Below are positions 38,517 to 51,180 of a stretch of 64,000 bases of DNA, piece after piece. The position numbers and the translations under genes were made by a program. Each line of letters opens with the position of its first letter. Position 1 is the stretch's first letter. The notes under the pieces were generated by a model. That model was given only the letters and a program-made list of their open reading frames with translations, was not told the origin of the DNA and did not search any database. Origin of the DNA: Trema orientale (lineage: Eukaryota; Streptophyta; Magnoliopsida; Rosales; Cannabaceae); contig JXTC01000196.1 in assembly GCA_002914845.1 (NCBI GenBank), positions 181,579 through 245,578 on the forward strand. Reading direction: 5' to 3'.

Positions 38517-41500
38517 TTATAATTCCATGGGAATTCTCAAACCATCATGTGCAAGCTGCACTTGAATTCCTTCCCTGTGGATAAAAGGATAAAATTAAAG
38601 ACATTATACATTATTCTCATGCATATGAGTAATGCACAAAATTTAACATCATAATTTCGTTTGGTTCTTCATCTGTTACTCGACAAAAAGATGCGTGAAA
38701 AACAAGTACTATAATAACTAAATTCAAGTTGACAACATTTTCACCAAAAGGCATCAACATTAGTTGGAAAGAGGACCAGAACTTGTACCTCCTGGACCAT
38801 TCAGCAAGGAAATCATTGTCCTTGTGGTGATCAAATTCGTGGGTCATTCCAATTAACAGTGCTCGTTTTGGACATATCCGCTTCAATGCTTCAAGAGTCT
38901 GAGAAAACACTAGTCAAACAACATGAACAACATTTGAACATTGCAGGATTAAAGTGTATTCGTGTGTGCGCAGAACTAACCTGTGGAAGGCAAAAGTGAA
39001 CGTTATGGGATCCCTTCTGCAGTGAGAAAAAAGGCAAGTGAGATATAAACAATAATTGAGCAATAAAAAAAATACATATAACAAGCAAAGTTCCGTTAAG
39101 AGAATGAGAATGTATCTGGTAGTAATTCTAGTGAAAATCACACTTCTAGCCACTCCGTCAATATCATTAGGTCAAAAGTAATTAAAGGTGAAGAAATTTA
39201 GAGAAATGCTGAAGAGCACTCTTGGTACTAGAAATGCCACATACGTTGCAGTCATTTACCACTGTCACATAGTGGTGTTATTCAGTAACATGGGGTAAAA
39301 GATATCACTCGTGTGTCACTGACAATATCAGGGGAAAGAGGAAAAGAAACTGAGCCTACTCACTAACCTTATAAAGTGTGTCCAATATAAGTAAATCCAA
39401 TTGTCCAGCCCCATCTTTTGAAATGACTGCAAACAAACGTCCGTCACAAGAAGCAAGAACATACATTCAGCATACAGTAAATATTATGATGTTAAAAAAT
39501 GTTTTCCACATGACAAGGTTACTAGATTTGCAGCCTCCGAAAAAGTAAAACATAAATAACCACCAACTTGAAAAGTACTCAGCAACAAGGAGAATAGGAC
39601 AAGGGCTGGGTGCATTAAATGCTGTAGTTGAATATATAAGGAGATGCACAAATTAGAAGACAAGAAAAGTGAAATACGAAGGTTGCCTCTTTTCTTCAAA
39701 CCCCCACCTCCACCACCACCACCCTTTTTTTCCTCCGTTGCTGGATGAGATAGGTTTTTTATTTCAACTTTCACAATGACATTGTACACATTGGTCTTCA
39801 ATAATTAGAAAACAAAAACGAAAAAAAAAAGGAAAAGAAAAAGAGAGAGATAGAGAGGAAAAAAAAAGGAAGAGCATTTCTAGAGATATATCATATATCC
39901 TTCAAGGTTTAATGAACAGCTTAACGAAAATCTGATGGTTAGTCAAACTCGAGGAGGCAAGACACTACTTGGCAAATATCATTGCATGAAAGCCATAACA
40001 GAGAATCAATAATTTAGGCATTTATCATAGTCCTTGAAGTATATAACATGATGGAAAGCTCCTTGGTTGAGTATAAATTCATAATACCTTATATCATATT
40101 CACTTAATTGGAAAGCATAACTAACTAATAAACAGAACATGATATACAGACACATTTCCTTAATTGAGATCATATCCATTAGATAAAAAGTAACTCCATA
40201 CTTTATATAAATTCTGTAAGACTTGCAGTGTGAATGCACACTCACCATATTCCGTGCTTGCAATGAAACGTGAAACATCCGATATATAAGCCACTCTACT
40301 TTTTTGACCAAAGAGAAAACCCAAACAGATATAATCTTCTCCATGCATCACCTACATCGGAAAAACAAGCTTAAGAACATATAAAACAAACAAGTAATGG
40401 CATACAAGTTATTAAGATTGCGAAGGATTTGCAGAGGGTAACTGGCAAAGGAACGAATTGCAGGCCTGATGCAACAAATGATTTCTCACAGTTGCCTTCA
40501 ATTATCCTCCAATCAAGCTGTGCTACTCGTCTAACTTCTTGGCCTTCTTTCAATTTTTTCTGGACCAAGTAAGGAAACTTCTCTGCAATGCTGTTTCAGG
40601 AACAACAACACTAACATTAAGAAATGGTTCAACTAAGAGGATCAGTCACATTCACATTTTTTCTATGCAATTAGAAGTGTATAAAAGACACTAATTTGTC
40701 GTGTTAAAGACCAACATGGTGCTTAAACAACTTAATAACCAGACAAGTTCTTAAAGCAGATTATAGCTTAGGTGATCTGACACCCCGACAACCCAAGTGT
40801 GTCTACGTGGATCCCATATAGTGAGATCCTATGCAGTGACCCTTAAGGCAAGTTCTCACAACAAAAGATAACTCCCAGCTAAAGGGCAGCAGATCTTAAG
40901 GGCTGAACTGAATGGCCATATGTCTAGCAAGAACTCCTCTTGGGTTGATATCCACAATGCCTTGAAAATCTTTAGACTTGTCCTTGGGCCAGCACAAAGT
41001 GATATCTCAATCGTCAGGACGCCAGCCCTAGGCCCTAATTTCAAGGTGGTATCTCAAATTTAGCCAGAAGTTTACATCAGAATGTTTGGTCTTAAGTTCT
41101 GGTCTTCAGATTTACTCAAAGGGCATCTCTTTCTCTCTTCCGCTCTATTGAAGGAGGTGGGACTCTAAAAGTTCATGTTGAAGAGAAAGTGCACACTCAC
41201 ACATAAATTTAATTTCAACGGATCCCTCAATCTATGATAGTTTTCTTGGGAAATAGTTAAACATCTGCTAGTTTACTATTATATTAAAAAATCTCAAATG
41301 CAGGAAATCACATAGTTTTGGCACAGATGCTGTGATACTTTCTTTATATTCAGTCATTGAAAGATCATGATTAATATTTGTGGTAAACATAGTATCATTA
41401 ATTTAACACCTAATCTTCAGTTCCTTTTCTTTCTTTATTTTTCAACTTGCAACCTCATTATGCGGTCCAATCTTATGATCTCACTTCTCAGAATCTCAAC

Positions 41501-42587
41501 TAAATTCTTGATTTTTAACAACTTTCTTTCTCATAATGATTTCTTATACACATCAGTAAGACATCTCTTCTGTACATCTTTGGGAACAGTAGTTCACTTC
41601 ATGAGGGTCTAAAAATTCAGAGCAGTTAAAAGGTTCTTATTTTATAACACAGCGGACCCATCAGTTTAATAAACAGATATTTAGTGATACATATCAAAGC
41701 ACATACAAGCTACCACTTCTACTTCCATCCACACGCTTAACTTCTATAATGTGAGAATTTTAACTTCACTTTCAATACATGGGATAGGCCATTGAACCCT
41801 CCAGACCCTAATAAGCAAGCCATGAAAATCACATTGAAGTATCATATGGTCACAATGTTGTACTGAACATAACCATACAAGAGAAATCTCAGATTAACAA
41901 TAGACATATTCATCTAATTTTAATACCTCTTCATTGCAAACTCAGTTAAATAAATGGGAGTTGGATCGATATCATTTGTGGGACTATGCGGTTGAATAGC
42001 ACGTATATCATCCAAACCAAGAACTGCATCTGCATGTTCGTGAGTCAAAATAATCTGCAGTTGATAAAACCTAGTCTTATTACTTTCCAGTAAGAAAAAA
42101 GAGTTCCAGCTATCAAAAAGAGTGACACTAAGTCATAACCCATTAAATCATGAACAATGGAAAAATCTTACCAGCACACTTGAATTAAAAAAACCACCTA
42201 GTTGCCATAACTTGATTCCCTTTTCACATGCCATGCATCTAAAGTGTTTCTATTTTCTAGGGAACTTAAATACATAGCATGTAAAAGCTAATCAGATTAC
42301 ACGGCATCTGGGTAGTATTTTTCATTCAATTGTGCTACATAGAATTGCTCCATGAACAATACGCAGACCCGCAATTACAATGAGAAAACTATCTCCAAAA
42401 CCAGAATGGTCAAGAAATATACATATATTTATACATATATGGCTTTGGATACGTCCCATTGGGGTACCGTCCCATCACATGTTTTTGCCAATTCGGACAC
42501 ATTTTCCCCAATCCATATTGGAAAAATGTGTTCTGAATCGGCAAAATCATGTATCTGGACCGGTCCGAACGGGATTACATCCTAGTC

Positions 42588-42618
<31 letters not shown>

Positions 42619-43204
42619 ATTAAATTATTGCATTATGAGTAAGTGTAAATGGTGACTCACGGAATCAACTCGAGGAACCTTATAGAGAGAAAACCATCGA
42701 AGCACTTGCTCCCTAAACGTCTTCCCAACATCAATCAACACATAGCTATGAGTGTTACCATCACTTTGGCAATAATCAATCAAAAGAGATGTATTGCACC
42801 TGGAAACCAAACATCGATCATCAATCACACCCCGAAATCAGATCAAACCAAACCAAACCAAACCAAACCAAACATAACATTTCAAATCCCAGACATTGAT
42901 CATGGCGGCAGATCTAACTACTACGCTTCCGACTATAGGCATTTGACCCAAGACGTACGGAAACCTCTTAACAAAAGCTCAAAATCGGAGAAGGTTTTCT
43001 TCATTACCTGTAATTAGGGTTTTGGTCGGGCGGAATGGACAGGGCCTGAGAGCAAACGGAGCAGGGAGGATCGGAGGGCTGGATCAGGCACCTCGCATTG
43101 GGAACGGCGCTGGAGCAACCGGTCCCCAGGAATATCAATGCCGATCCGGGCATTGACGGGGGCGACGACCAGTCTCCGTTGGGCGTGAGATTGAGGGCCG
43201 CCAT
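38517..43204 (-). CDS. PhnP-like metallo-beta-lactamase-fold hydrolase
   Basis: A metallo-hydrolase of the beta-lactamase fold; the substrate in plants is not known to me. Nine coding exons in transcript order: 43008-43204, 42661-42799, 41927-42054, 40443-40590, 40246-40351, 39368-39426, 38981-39016, 38789-38898 and 38517-38574. All have GT/AG junctions and sum to 981 nt, encoding 326 residues. Visible motifs: GTGCSSAVPNARC (27-39), a CSVC pair (48-51), the metal motif THEHADA with H117, H119 and D121, PVMHGED (H207), YISDVS (D229) and GMTHEFDHH (H291, H295). These match the HxHxDH-type signature and C-terminal histidines of the PhnP/tRNase Z branch. The final H of HxHxDH is replaced by Ala here, as D121 is followed by A122. 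The probable Arabidopsis counterpart is At1g30300 (memory). No transit peptide is obvious, so a cytosolic location is likely. Confidence 0.9.
42447..42582. mobile_element. Hairpin MITE in hydrolase intron 2
   Basis: A 136-bp near-perfect foldback. The left half (GGATACGTCCCATTGGGG...TTTTTGCCAATTCGGACACA) is complementary to the right half (TGTGTTCTGAATCGGCAAAA...GGGATTACATCC). A (TA)n run follows directly at about 42588-42615. There is no coding capacity. It lies inside the intron between exons 2 and 3 and should be removed by splicing. Confidence 0.75.
42844..42873. repeat. (AAACC)n pentanucleotide microsatellite
   Basis: Six consecutive AAACC units in the first intron of the metallo-hydrolase gene. 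Confidence 0.9.
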
Positions 43205-43282
43205 TGTTGAGAAAAGAGAGAGAGCGAGCGCTTTTGAGTCGGAGGAAAAAAGCGAACATCTGAGACTGACTGTGTGAGAGTG

Positions 43283-43290
43283 GTATATAC
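43283..43290 (-). promoter_or_regulatory. Candidate TATA box of the metallo-hydrolase gene
   Basis: GTATATAC, read on the minus strand, lies about 80 bp before the ATG at 43204 and would place initiation near 43255. The call is from motif and spacing only. Confidence 0.35.
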
Positions 43291-43550
43291 GCGGAGGATC
43301 ACGCTAGCGCCAAAAAAAAAAAAAAAAAATAGAAAGAAAGAAAAAAGAAGCAAAACGGTTTCGGCGGTTGAAGGTTACACGTGGCAATTTTTAACGGTTC
43401 TGATTTTTTTATTTTGAAAAAAAAACAATTTCTGGATCTGGGGCATCTGCTGTTCAAGAGGGAATCTTCGAGATTCCCTTTTTCTTTTTAAGGAAAAAAA
43501 AAAAAAAAGAAAACTATCGTGGACACGTGTTTTATTATTATTTTCTTAAG

Positions 43551-43730
43551 GGGTAATATTATTTTTTATATATTGTATTTTGACACATTGTTTAAATTGT
43601 ATTTTGTGTTTTAGTTATTATCAACATTGATTTTTTGATTTAAAATCTGTTACAAATTTATACTATAACACCAATTTAGATCAATTAATTTATTAATAAA
43701 TTTAGAGCAATTAATTTATTAAGATGCCGT
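43551..43730. mobile_element. Truncated copy of the MITE at 55387
   Basis: The segment from GGGGTAATATTA through TATTTTGACACATTGTTTAA, TTTTAGTTATTATCAACATTG and AATCTGTTACAAATTTATAC matches the left arm of the 55387-55746 element. The matching right arm is absent. Its end contains a duplicated AATTTAGAtCAATTAATTTATTA unit. Confidence 0.65.
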
Positions 43731-44838
43731 TGCAACATCAGTGCAACAATAAGAAAAGTCTGTTTTTTTGCTATGTTAACATGTGAGATTTGTTTCCATA
43801 TATTCCTGAGTGCTTATAAATGTGTGACATTCTTAACAAATAATCACAAGTTTAATACAAGAATATCTTACCCAAACTAATAGTTTCCCATAAAGACAGT
43901 TTTTTCCTTATATTCTATACTGTTGCAACAATAGAGTTTCTGACTTGGAAACAAATCATATTTGGCTCATTTATATTTGAGTAATGTAGAATTAGGTCCA
44001 AAATTACTCTTTTCTGCAAATTGGGAAGTAAGGCACTTTTGCCTATAAAAGCTCAAGAATTCTGAAGACGTGTGACCAAAGTGAGTGAAATAGAGAGTTT
44101 TTTGTTTAAGAATTTTTTGGTGCGAGCTTTTTGTATGAGTCGTTCTTCGTGTGTTATCTCTTGGAGTTTTTCTAACTGAGATTGATTAAGTTCTTTGGAA
44201 GAAGAACTTAGCATCTTTGGGATAAGCTAGGTTCTAAGTATTTGAAAAACTCCAAGTATGTAGAACTGAAGACATGCTGAAGCAGAGAAAATTAATTTAG
44301 CTTTTGAAGGGAGTACAAGAACTTGGAGTCAAGTAGGCTGAGTGGAGCTCTCAGATTATATAAATGATAACGTCAAACATATTGTGTCAAGAGATAAAAT
44401 GGAGTTTTACTTTAAATAAGTCAATTGGCGTTTGTACTTTAAAAATTATTACTACTACGTTTTATTACTAATATTGTGTGTTACTTTGCTTCTTCTTTTT
44501 GTTCTCAATTATCATTTGTTTAACTTTATTGTGCGTGTTCTACCATTGCAACGATAGAAACTCTCAGAAAATATATTAATTAATTATTAGATAATTTTTA
44601 AATACTTAATTAGAAATTGATATGCCTACGAAAATGGTCGTTCACACATGATTACATATATTGTATAACATTGCTACAATATTTGAAATGCATGGAAGTG
44701 TTGACATTTTTAAGAGAACCATTAATTTCGTGGAAAACAAATTTGAAAAATATTGAAAACGTATTCTATTTTTGTATTGCATAGCTACCGTAGCTTGGAT
44801 CTAAGAGTTAGATTAACGGAGTGGAGTATTTGCTTAGA

Positions 44839-45016
44839 GTAATGATTGGGACACTAAAAATTTATACCAAAAACTTACACCACATGATGTGGCATCCATT
44901 TTAACCACTATCTTATTCAAAGTGGGACCACACTATTTAAGATTTAATGTTTGAAGTGGATACCACATCATGTGGTGTAAGTTTTTGGTGTAAATTTTTA
45001 GTGTCCCTAGCATTAT
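44839..45016. mobile_element. MITE with about 55-bp inverted repeats
   Basis: The left arm starts GGGACACTAAAAATTTATAC at 44848. The right arm is its complement, ending at 45007. Arms include CTTACACCACATGATGTGG. Flanking TAATG(A/C)T bases also mirror each other, so the true ends lie a few bases outside. About 160-175 bp in total, without an ORF. Confidence 0.75.
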
Positions 45017-47145
45017 TTAAAGGCAGAGGATAAAAATTAGGTATTTGTACAGATACCATTACCATTTGAAAAGTGAAAACAAATATTAAAATTGTGTTTA
45101 ATGCATTTAATGAGAAATATGGAGGAAACACAATGGTATCTCCTACACTTTTAGCAAGCAATAGATTCGCACCTTTTGAATCTTGTTGGGAAAATATGAT
45201 AAATTTAAATGAAATTGGGTGTGGCTCATTTTAGGAGAGTAACAAACAGAAATTCTTATAGATTTTAAGTTTTCTTTTAAAACTTATTTTGCTTTATTTA
45301 ATTCATTAAAAAAATTAATAACTAATTATAATTATTAAATAATAATTAAAATAGGTGTCACGTCACTATTTATTCATAGAAGCTAACGGAGTGACCATTT
45401 TCTCAATGTTTGTATTGTGCAAGAGGAATTTATATAACAAAAATAGTTCAGCTAGTAATACTAGTCAATAGTTTGGGAGAAAAATATATAATTTTTCAAA
45501 AAAAAAAAAGATGAACAATTAATCATTTTACCATCTGTCTTTTGTCCTCAATGTGAATTTGTCTCCTCACTTTTGACTTTGTATTTAAGTGCCCCTAAAT
45601 GGCAATAGGGTACCTTTTTTACCCACTAACACTAACACTAATACTATTAGAAGACCTTTAGTAGGCAATGAACATATAGTCATTTTATCTTCTAGAGAGT
45701 TTTTTGGATATAAAATTATGTACATATTGGGACGTGACTTCTAAAAGTATTTTATGACACTTACGAATAAAAGCAAAAACTAGTATATTATGCCTTTCTT
45801 TGTTATATATATACATATAAATATTTAACCATGTAAATCAAGCTAATCATATACCACTTGCAGAAACTATATGGTGTATTTTAAGGTAGTTAAAAGAAAA
45901 ATATAGTTTATTCAGCCCTTAGTTGTCCTTCATGTCTTTAAGTTCGCTAATGTCAGGAAAAAGCTAGATTATTTATTTTTTCTCTTTTTTTTTTTTTTAC
46001 CTTTTTCTCATATATTTAGTCACACAAAAAAATAGCTATTGGGAAATATTTAATAATAAAAAAAATAATAATTAGGACAATTATTTTCTCTCAGGAGAAA
46101 GATCATTTGATCTTTACTTATTGATGGTTTTCTAAAGGTATTAGTATTAAGTAGGAAAATGGCAACATTCTTCTAATGGAGTTTAGGTGAGATTTGAACA
46201 CAAAAGTAAGAAAAAAAGAAAGGGTAAATATCACCTAATGTCCCCAGTCTTTTACAAAAATATCACTTTAGATCCCCATTCTTCCTTTTATGGTACTTAG
46301 ATCTTCAAACTCTCTATTTTGTATCATTGAAATCCCTTATAGCAACTCCGTTTATATTTTACGTTAAATTATCGTGTGTGTCGCATATGACTAGAAAGTT
46401 TAGGGATATAAGCTAGAACTTAAAAAGGTAAGTTCATCTTCTTCAGCCTTCTTCCTCCATTAATATTGCCAAAATTTCAGGAATTATTGGGATAGTAATG
46501 GTATATATATAGTTAAAGATATTTGTTGAAACTCGAAACATTATAGAATCAATTTTCTCCACCATCACTTACTCTTATTTAATGTTTTTTTAAATCTAAT
46601 TTTAATATTTCAACTAAGAATTATAAGGGAGCATTGAGGAAAATATATATATATATATATATATATCTGAAAAGAATTTTAGACCATTACCAAAAAAAAA
46701 AAAAATAATAAAAAGAAATAATGCTACTCATTTTTCTTTTTGTATCTATTTTTATGGTTTCTTTAAATTTCCTGACCACAAAACCTTAGGCAATGCAAAG
46801 TTTTTTAGCTGAGAAAGAAACATAAGAAAGAATATCCTATATAAACAAGTAAATGGATCATTAATTACCAGAACTACTTAGAGTACTCTGGGTTTTTCTT
46901 AATTTGTTTTTCTTGTATAAATGCTTTCGGGGATATATATTTGTTTCTTTTATATCCTTAGGATATATAATCTATTAGCCGATGTATAGATATATAAATG
47001 CTCGTTCTATCACCTGAACTCAATATTGAGTACAAACTTAATAAATAATTTTACTTCCCATTTTCCGATTTTGTAAGTTTAATAGTACAATTAAAATTCA
47101 ATGTGATTGAATTCAAAAACCACTATTTGTTTTATACCAATTTTC

Positions 47146-47602
47146 TGTTGGATTATATATATAACCTATTAAATATGGGCTACACATTTTTAAATAGCAA
47201 TTATATATATTAGGGCTATCTGATAAGTAGGGCCATTAAATGATCTAATTATGGGTTCAGGAAATTACCAATTAAGTATGGGCTGTGTAATGTGTGGTTA
47301 CCCAATACTGGACGAATAAGGATTGATGAGGTATCTATTGGCTGCAAGTATATAAGGACATAACTATTAGAGTTTTGGTCTCCAAGCCAAATTCCATCAA
47401 CAGAGAGAGAAATATTCTGGCTGTGGAAGACCTTCTACCCTCAAGTTTTAATTAATTAATCACTTCTGCTTAAGATCATATCCTTTGCTGTCAAACACAA
47501 TAGATTAGTCACGAGTTTTCTCTCAACAAATTTTTTCCTGACAATTTTAACATGATAAATTATAGGATTGTATTTGGTTTAACAAATTATGTATATCCAA
47601 CA
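47146..47602 (+). repeat. 5' LTR of copia element
   Basis: Starts TGTTGGATTATATATATAAC and ends TATATCCAACA. It is 457 bp and lacks an internal block found in the 3' copy. Confidence 0.9.
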
Positions 47603-47604
47603 AG

Positions 47605-47616
47605 TGGTATCAGAGC
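47605..47616 (+). promoter_or_regulatory. Primer binding site (initiator Met tRNA)
   Basis: TGGTATCAGAGC begins two bases after the 5' LTR and is complementary to the 3' end of plant initiator methionine tRNA, the usual copia primer. Confidence 0.93.
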
Positions 47617-47882
47617 GGGATTTCATGTTAAATTGATTAGGTTAATCATGCATGATTGAAGTTTTCGTAATCTATGCCTATTTGTAGTTCTAGAGTTTAG
47701 ATTATACATGCATTATATATAATTTACATGATTTGTTGAGTTATTTGACGCTATGAGGGTAAGATTTTGGCTATGGATCGTCATTTTTAAAGAATTAGAG
47801 CTTAAAACACCAATTTTGGTGATTTTTGAGTGTTTTGAGCAATATACGCGAATCTGGAATTTTTCATATCTGTGCTGGATTC

Positions 47883-48270
47883 CGGTCGACCGATTCTACT
47901 ATTTCGGTCGACCGAAAATACTATAGCAGAAAAGATTGATTTTCGACCTATTTTGATTTTCAGGTCGATTTTTTAGTAGATTTCAGTCCTTTTTGACTTA
48001 AATCATAGAGTTCCAACCCATTGTCAACCTATTAAGGACTAAACAACCCACTCTTTGTTCGTTGAAAATCCTATTTCGTTCTAGGGTTGATGAAGTGTTC
48101 AGCCATTTTGGAAGATCGAATCTGACATTTTTTTTTTGTCATTGTCAGGATCGGTCGACTGAATCCAGTCTGTTTGTGATTTTCGGTCGACTGAACGATA
48201 GACCTACTATCAGATTCGGTCGACCAAAATAGTAGAATCGGTCGACTGAATCTGACAGGCGGTCGATCGA
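47883..48270 (+). repeat. Seven scattered TCGGTCGACCGA-type palindromes in the element leader
   Basis: Copies start at 47883, 47905, 48151, 48183, 48216, 48238 and 48259, with consensus (T/C/G)CGGTCGA(C/T)(C/T)(G/A)A. Two are near-perfect 12-bp palindromes. They lie in the untranslated leader between the primer site and gag. Confidence 0.85.
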
Positions 48271-48779
48271 TTCCAGCAGAGAAAATTTTTTCAGTTATTT
48301 TAGGCATTTTAGTCAATTTTCTTTGCACTATTTATTTAAATATTTTGAAATAGATGAGTTGAAACAATATGTTACCAAAGTAACCTCTATTGTGTAGATT
48401 TATTTATTTTAAAATATTTGAATGATTGTGTGCTTATTGATTATGCGAATAATTACCGGCCCAAACGAAGGTGATTATTTGGCCGAATAATGGACACACC
48501 TGTGGTAATAGATTTGTGATAGTTATTAAGTTTTTATGTGAATAGTAAATCAGCCCAAAGAAAGATAAACTGTGTGACAAGATTTACTGTCAGTATTTGA
48601 TTACTGCATTGAAGAGTACTACTTATAAGTTACTAAGTCAGCCCAAAGGAAGGCTTATTGATGTTATTCTATGTATCTTGTGATGGGAGTCTACCTTATA
48701 TATTTATTTGTTATATGTTATGCTAGTATATCTTATTATTTTGTATGCTGAGCAATTTACTTGCTATGCATTATAAAGG

Positions 48780-49310
48780 TAAAAGGAACATCGGGGAGTA
48801 CATCATGGAGATGTCCAATCTGGCTTCAAAACTAAAGGCACTTAAGTTAGAGCTATCAGATGACTTGCTCGTGCAATTAGTTCTATTCTCTCTTCCGCTA
48901 TAATTCAGTCAATTTAAAGTGAGCTACAATACCCAGAAAGAAAAATAGACTCTTAATAAGCTCATATCTCAGTGTGTGCAAGAAGAGGATAGATTGAAGC
49001 GAGATAAGACAGAGTGGTCACTTAGCAACAACATCTCAAGATAAGAAAAAAAAAAAGGACTAAGGATAAAGGAGCTGCATCTGGGATTTCACGAAATAAA
49101 GTGCAAAAGAAACAAGATGAGGAATTAGCTCGTTTCTTCTACAAGAGAGCAGGACATGTGAAGAAGGAATGTCCCAAGTACGTCACATATCGTGTCAAGA
49201 AGGGTAAGCTTCTCAATTTTATCTGTTCTGAGGTTAATTTTATTTCTGTACCCAATTATACTTGGTGGGTAGATACCGGTGCCACTACTCATATAAGTGT
49301 GTCTATGTAG
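48780..49310 (+). pseudogene. gag C-terminal part and protease remnant
   Basis: Gag-like sequence begins around 48785 (EYIMEMSNLASKLKALKLEL) and is broken by stops near 48901 and 48948. A zinc-knuckle relic near 49120-49180 keeps GHVKKEC, but its first two cysteines are replaced (RFFYKRAGHVKKEC). A protease-type motif WWVDTGATTHIS follows near 49264 and ends at a stop (49308-49310). The N-terminal half of gag is not recognisable, suggesting a deletion before 48780. Confidence 0.8.
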
Positions 49311-49578
49311 GGTTGTCTGAGGAGCCGTCTGCTAAGTAATACTGAAAGATACATCTATGTGGGCAACATCAACATAGCTACAGTAGAGACAATAAGTCTA
49401 TTTTAGGTTCTAATTAGGTTCCAGTTTATTTTTGGATTTGGATGAAATATTCGTTGTACCGTCATTTAGACGGAATTTAATTTTCATTTCAGTTTTGGAC
49501 AAATCTGGTTATTCTTGTTCATTTGGAAATAATAAATTTAGTTTTTATTAAAATTCTAATATTATTGCGACTAGTACT

Positions 49579-50715
49579 TTGATTGATAACCTATATAAAA
49601 TCGACACTATTGCCTCAATTAATGAAACTTTGTATGTCGAGAAACGTGGTATAAAACGCAAAACCATTGAGAATTCTATGTTACAGCACAAGCAATTAGG
49701 ACATATCTCTAAACAGAGAATACAACGTCTTGTGTCATATGAAATTCTTGACCCACTTAACCTAACAGACTTCATAGTTTGTGTTGAGTGTATTAAAGAT
49801 AAACAGACAAATGTACGTAAACAAAGTGATAATAGGAGTTCTGGTGTCTTAGAACTGATATATACTAATATATGCGGTCCATTCTTTACGACTTCTTAGA
49901 ATGGCCAACAGTATTTTATCACGTTCATAGACGATTGCTCTCGCTATGTGTACTTATATTTAATTCATGAGAAGTTACAATCCCTGGACATGTTTAAAAC
50001 TTTCAAAGCCAAAGTTGAAAATCAACTCGATAAGAAAATTAAAGCCGTCAAATTCGATTGTGGTGGTGAATACTACAGTAGGTATGATGGATCCGGTGAA
50101 CAACATCTAGGATCCTTTGTCCAGTACCTAGAGGAATATGGAATCATCCTACAATATACAATGTCGGAAAAATCTAGCATGAATGGTATTACTGAGTAAC
50201 GAAACTGAATACTTAAAGACATGGTGAGGAGTATGATTAGTCAATCCTCTTTATTTGAATCACTCTGGAGAGAAGCACTAAAAACTGCAGTTTACATACT
50301 CAACAGAGTACCCAGTAAATCAGTAGCTAAAACCCCATATAAATTATGGACAAGCAAGAAGCCTAACATTAGACACTTGCATATTTGGGGTTGTCCAGCT
50401 GAGGTAATGCCATATAGGCCACATGAAAAGAAATTGGACTCAAGAACAATAAGCTGCTATTTTGTTGGCTACGCTAAAAGATCCATAGATTTCAAATTTT
50501 ATGATCCCTCTTATAGGTCCTTTTTCGAGACTGATAATGTGAGATTCCTTGAGGATGTTAAGGTTGGGAGGGGGGGTGAGGGAGATAAGGTAAAGAATAT
50601 TCTCATTGAGAAAGAATTCATTTCTCTTCCTATAGTTGCTATTGAAGGTGATCAGGTTCCTTTACTTGACATTATTCAGGAAGTAAATCTGGAAATTCAA
50701 GATAATATTCCGTAA
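49579..50715 (+). pseudogene. Integrase region of copia pol
   Basis: Includes a GAG-pre-integrase-like stretch (LQHKQLGHISKQRIQ), the catalytic-core neighbourhood (FITFIDDCSRYVYLYLI, KFDCGGEYYS) and the conserved [19 protein letters not shown] / [21 protein letters not shown] segment. Stops interrupt it near 49898, 50197 and 50713. An HHCC zinc motif is only partly kept (QHKQLGH, CVEC). Confidence 0.85.
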
Positions 50716-51168
50716 CTCCTTGTCCCACATGAGGAAGTTACGCCTGAAAAGCAACCTCAACAACCTCAAGAGGAAGTGTCATTAAGGAAATCTACTATGG
50801 AAAGGAGAAACGCGATTCCGGATGATTACATCATCCATCTCCTAGAATATAAATTTGATATGGGAGTGGAAAATGATCCAAAGAATATTGTCTTTGAGAA
50901 GGAATTTGTTTCTCTTCCTACAGTTGCTATTGAAAGTGATCAGGTTCCTTTGTCTGACATTATTCAAGAAGTAAATCTGGAACTTCAAGATAATATTCCG
51001 CAACTTCTTGTCCATGAGGAAGTTGCACCTAAAGAGCAACCTCAACAACCTCAAGAGGAAGTGTCATTAAGGAGATCTACTAGGGAAAGAAAAAACGTGA
51101 TTCCAGATGATTACGTCATCTATCTCCTAGAATATGAATTTGATATGGGAGTGGAAAATGATCTAATT
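50593..51168 (+). repeat. 288-bp in-frame tandem duplication in copia pol
   Basis: Copy one is about 50593-50880 and copy two about 50881-51168. The period of 288 bp equals 96 codons. Shared landmarks are AAGAATATT, GATCAGGTTCCTTT, CAACCTCAACAACCTCAAGA and GATATGGGAGTGGAAAATGA. The segment lies in the linker between integrase and reverse transcriptase. Copy one carries a stop (near 50713) that copy two lacks. Confidence 0.93.
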
Positions 51169-51180
51169 AATTTCACTCAA

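Larger units (their letters stand above)
43205..46221. other. Hydrolase promoter side and intergenic DNA, no gene seen
   Basis: Apart from the truncated MITE near 43.55 kb and the MITE near 44.85 kb, this is AT-rich sequence. A stretch at about 43740-44560 has GTTGCAACA words near both ends and a style like an old LTR (for example CCTATAAAAGCTC near 44040). I could not define termini, and no coding exon is recognisable. Confidence 0.4.

Noticed and set aside
40856..41044. 62-codon minus-strand frame in hydrolase intron 3
   Set aside because: Intronic, without splice or domain support; possibly a transposon scrap.
43740..44560. Possible second old LTR or retroelement remnant
   Set aside because: Style suggestive but no termini, target duplication or coding relics could be defined.
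48071..48328. 85-codon minus-strand ORF in the copia leader
   Set aside because: Its SRPI-type repeats simply translate the GTCGAC palindromes on the opposite strand.
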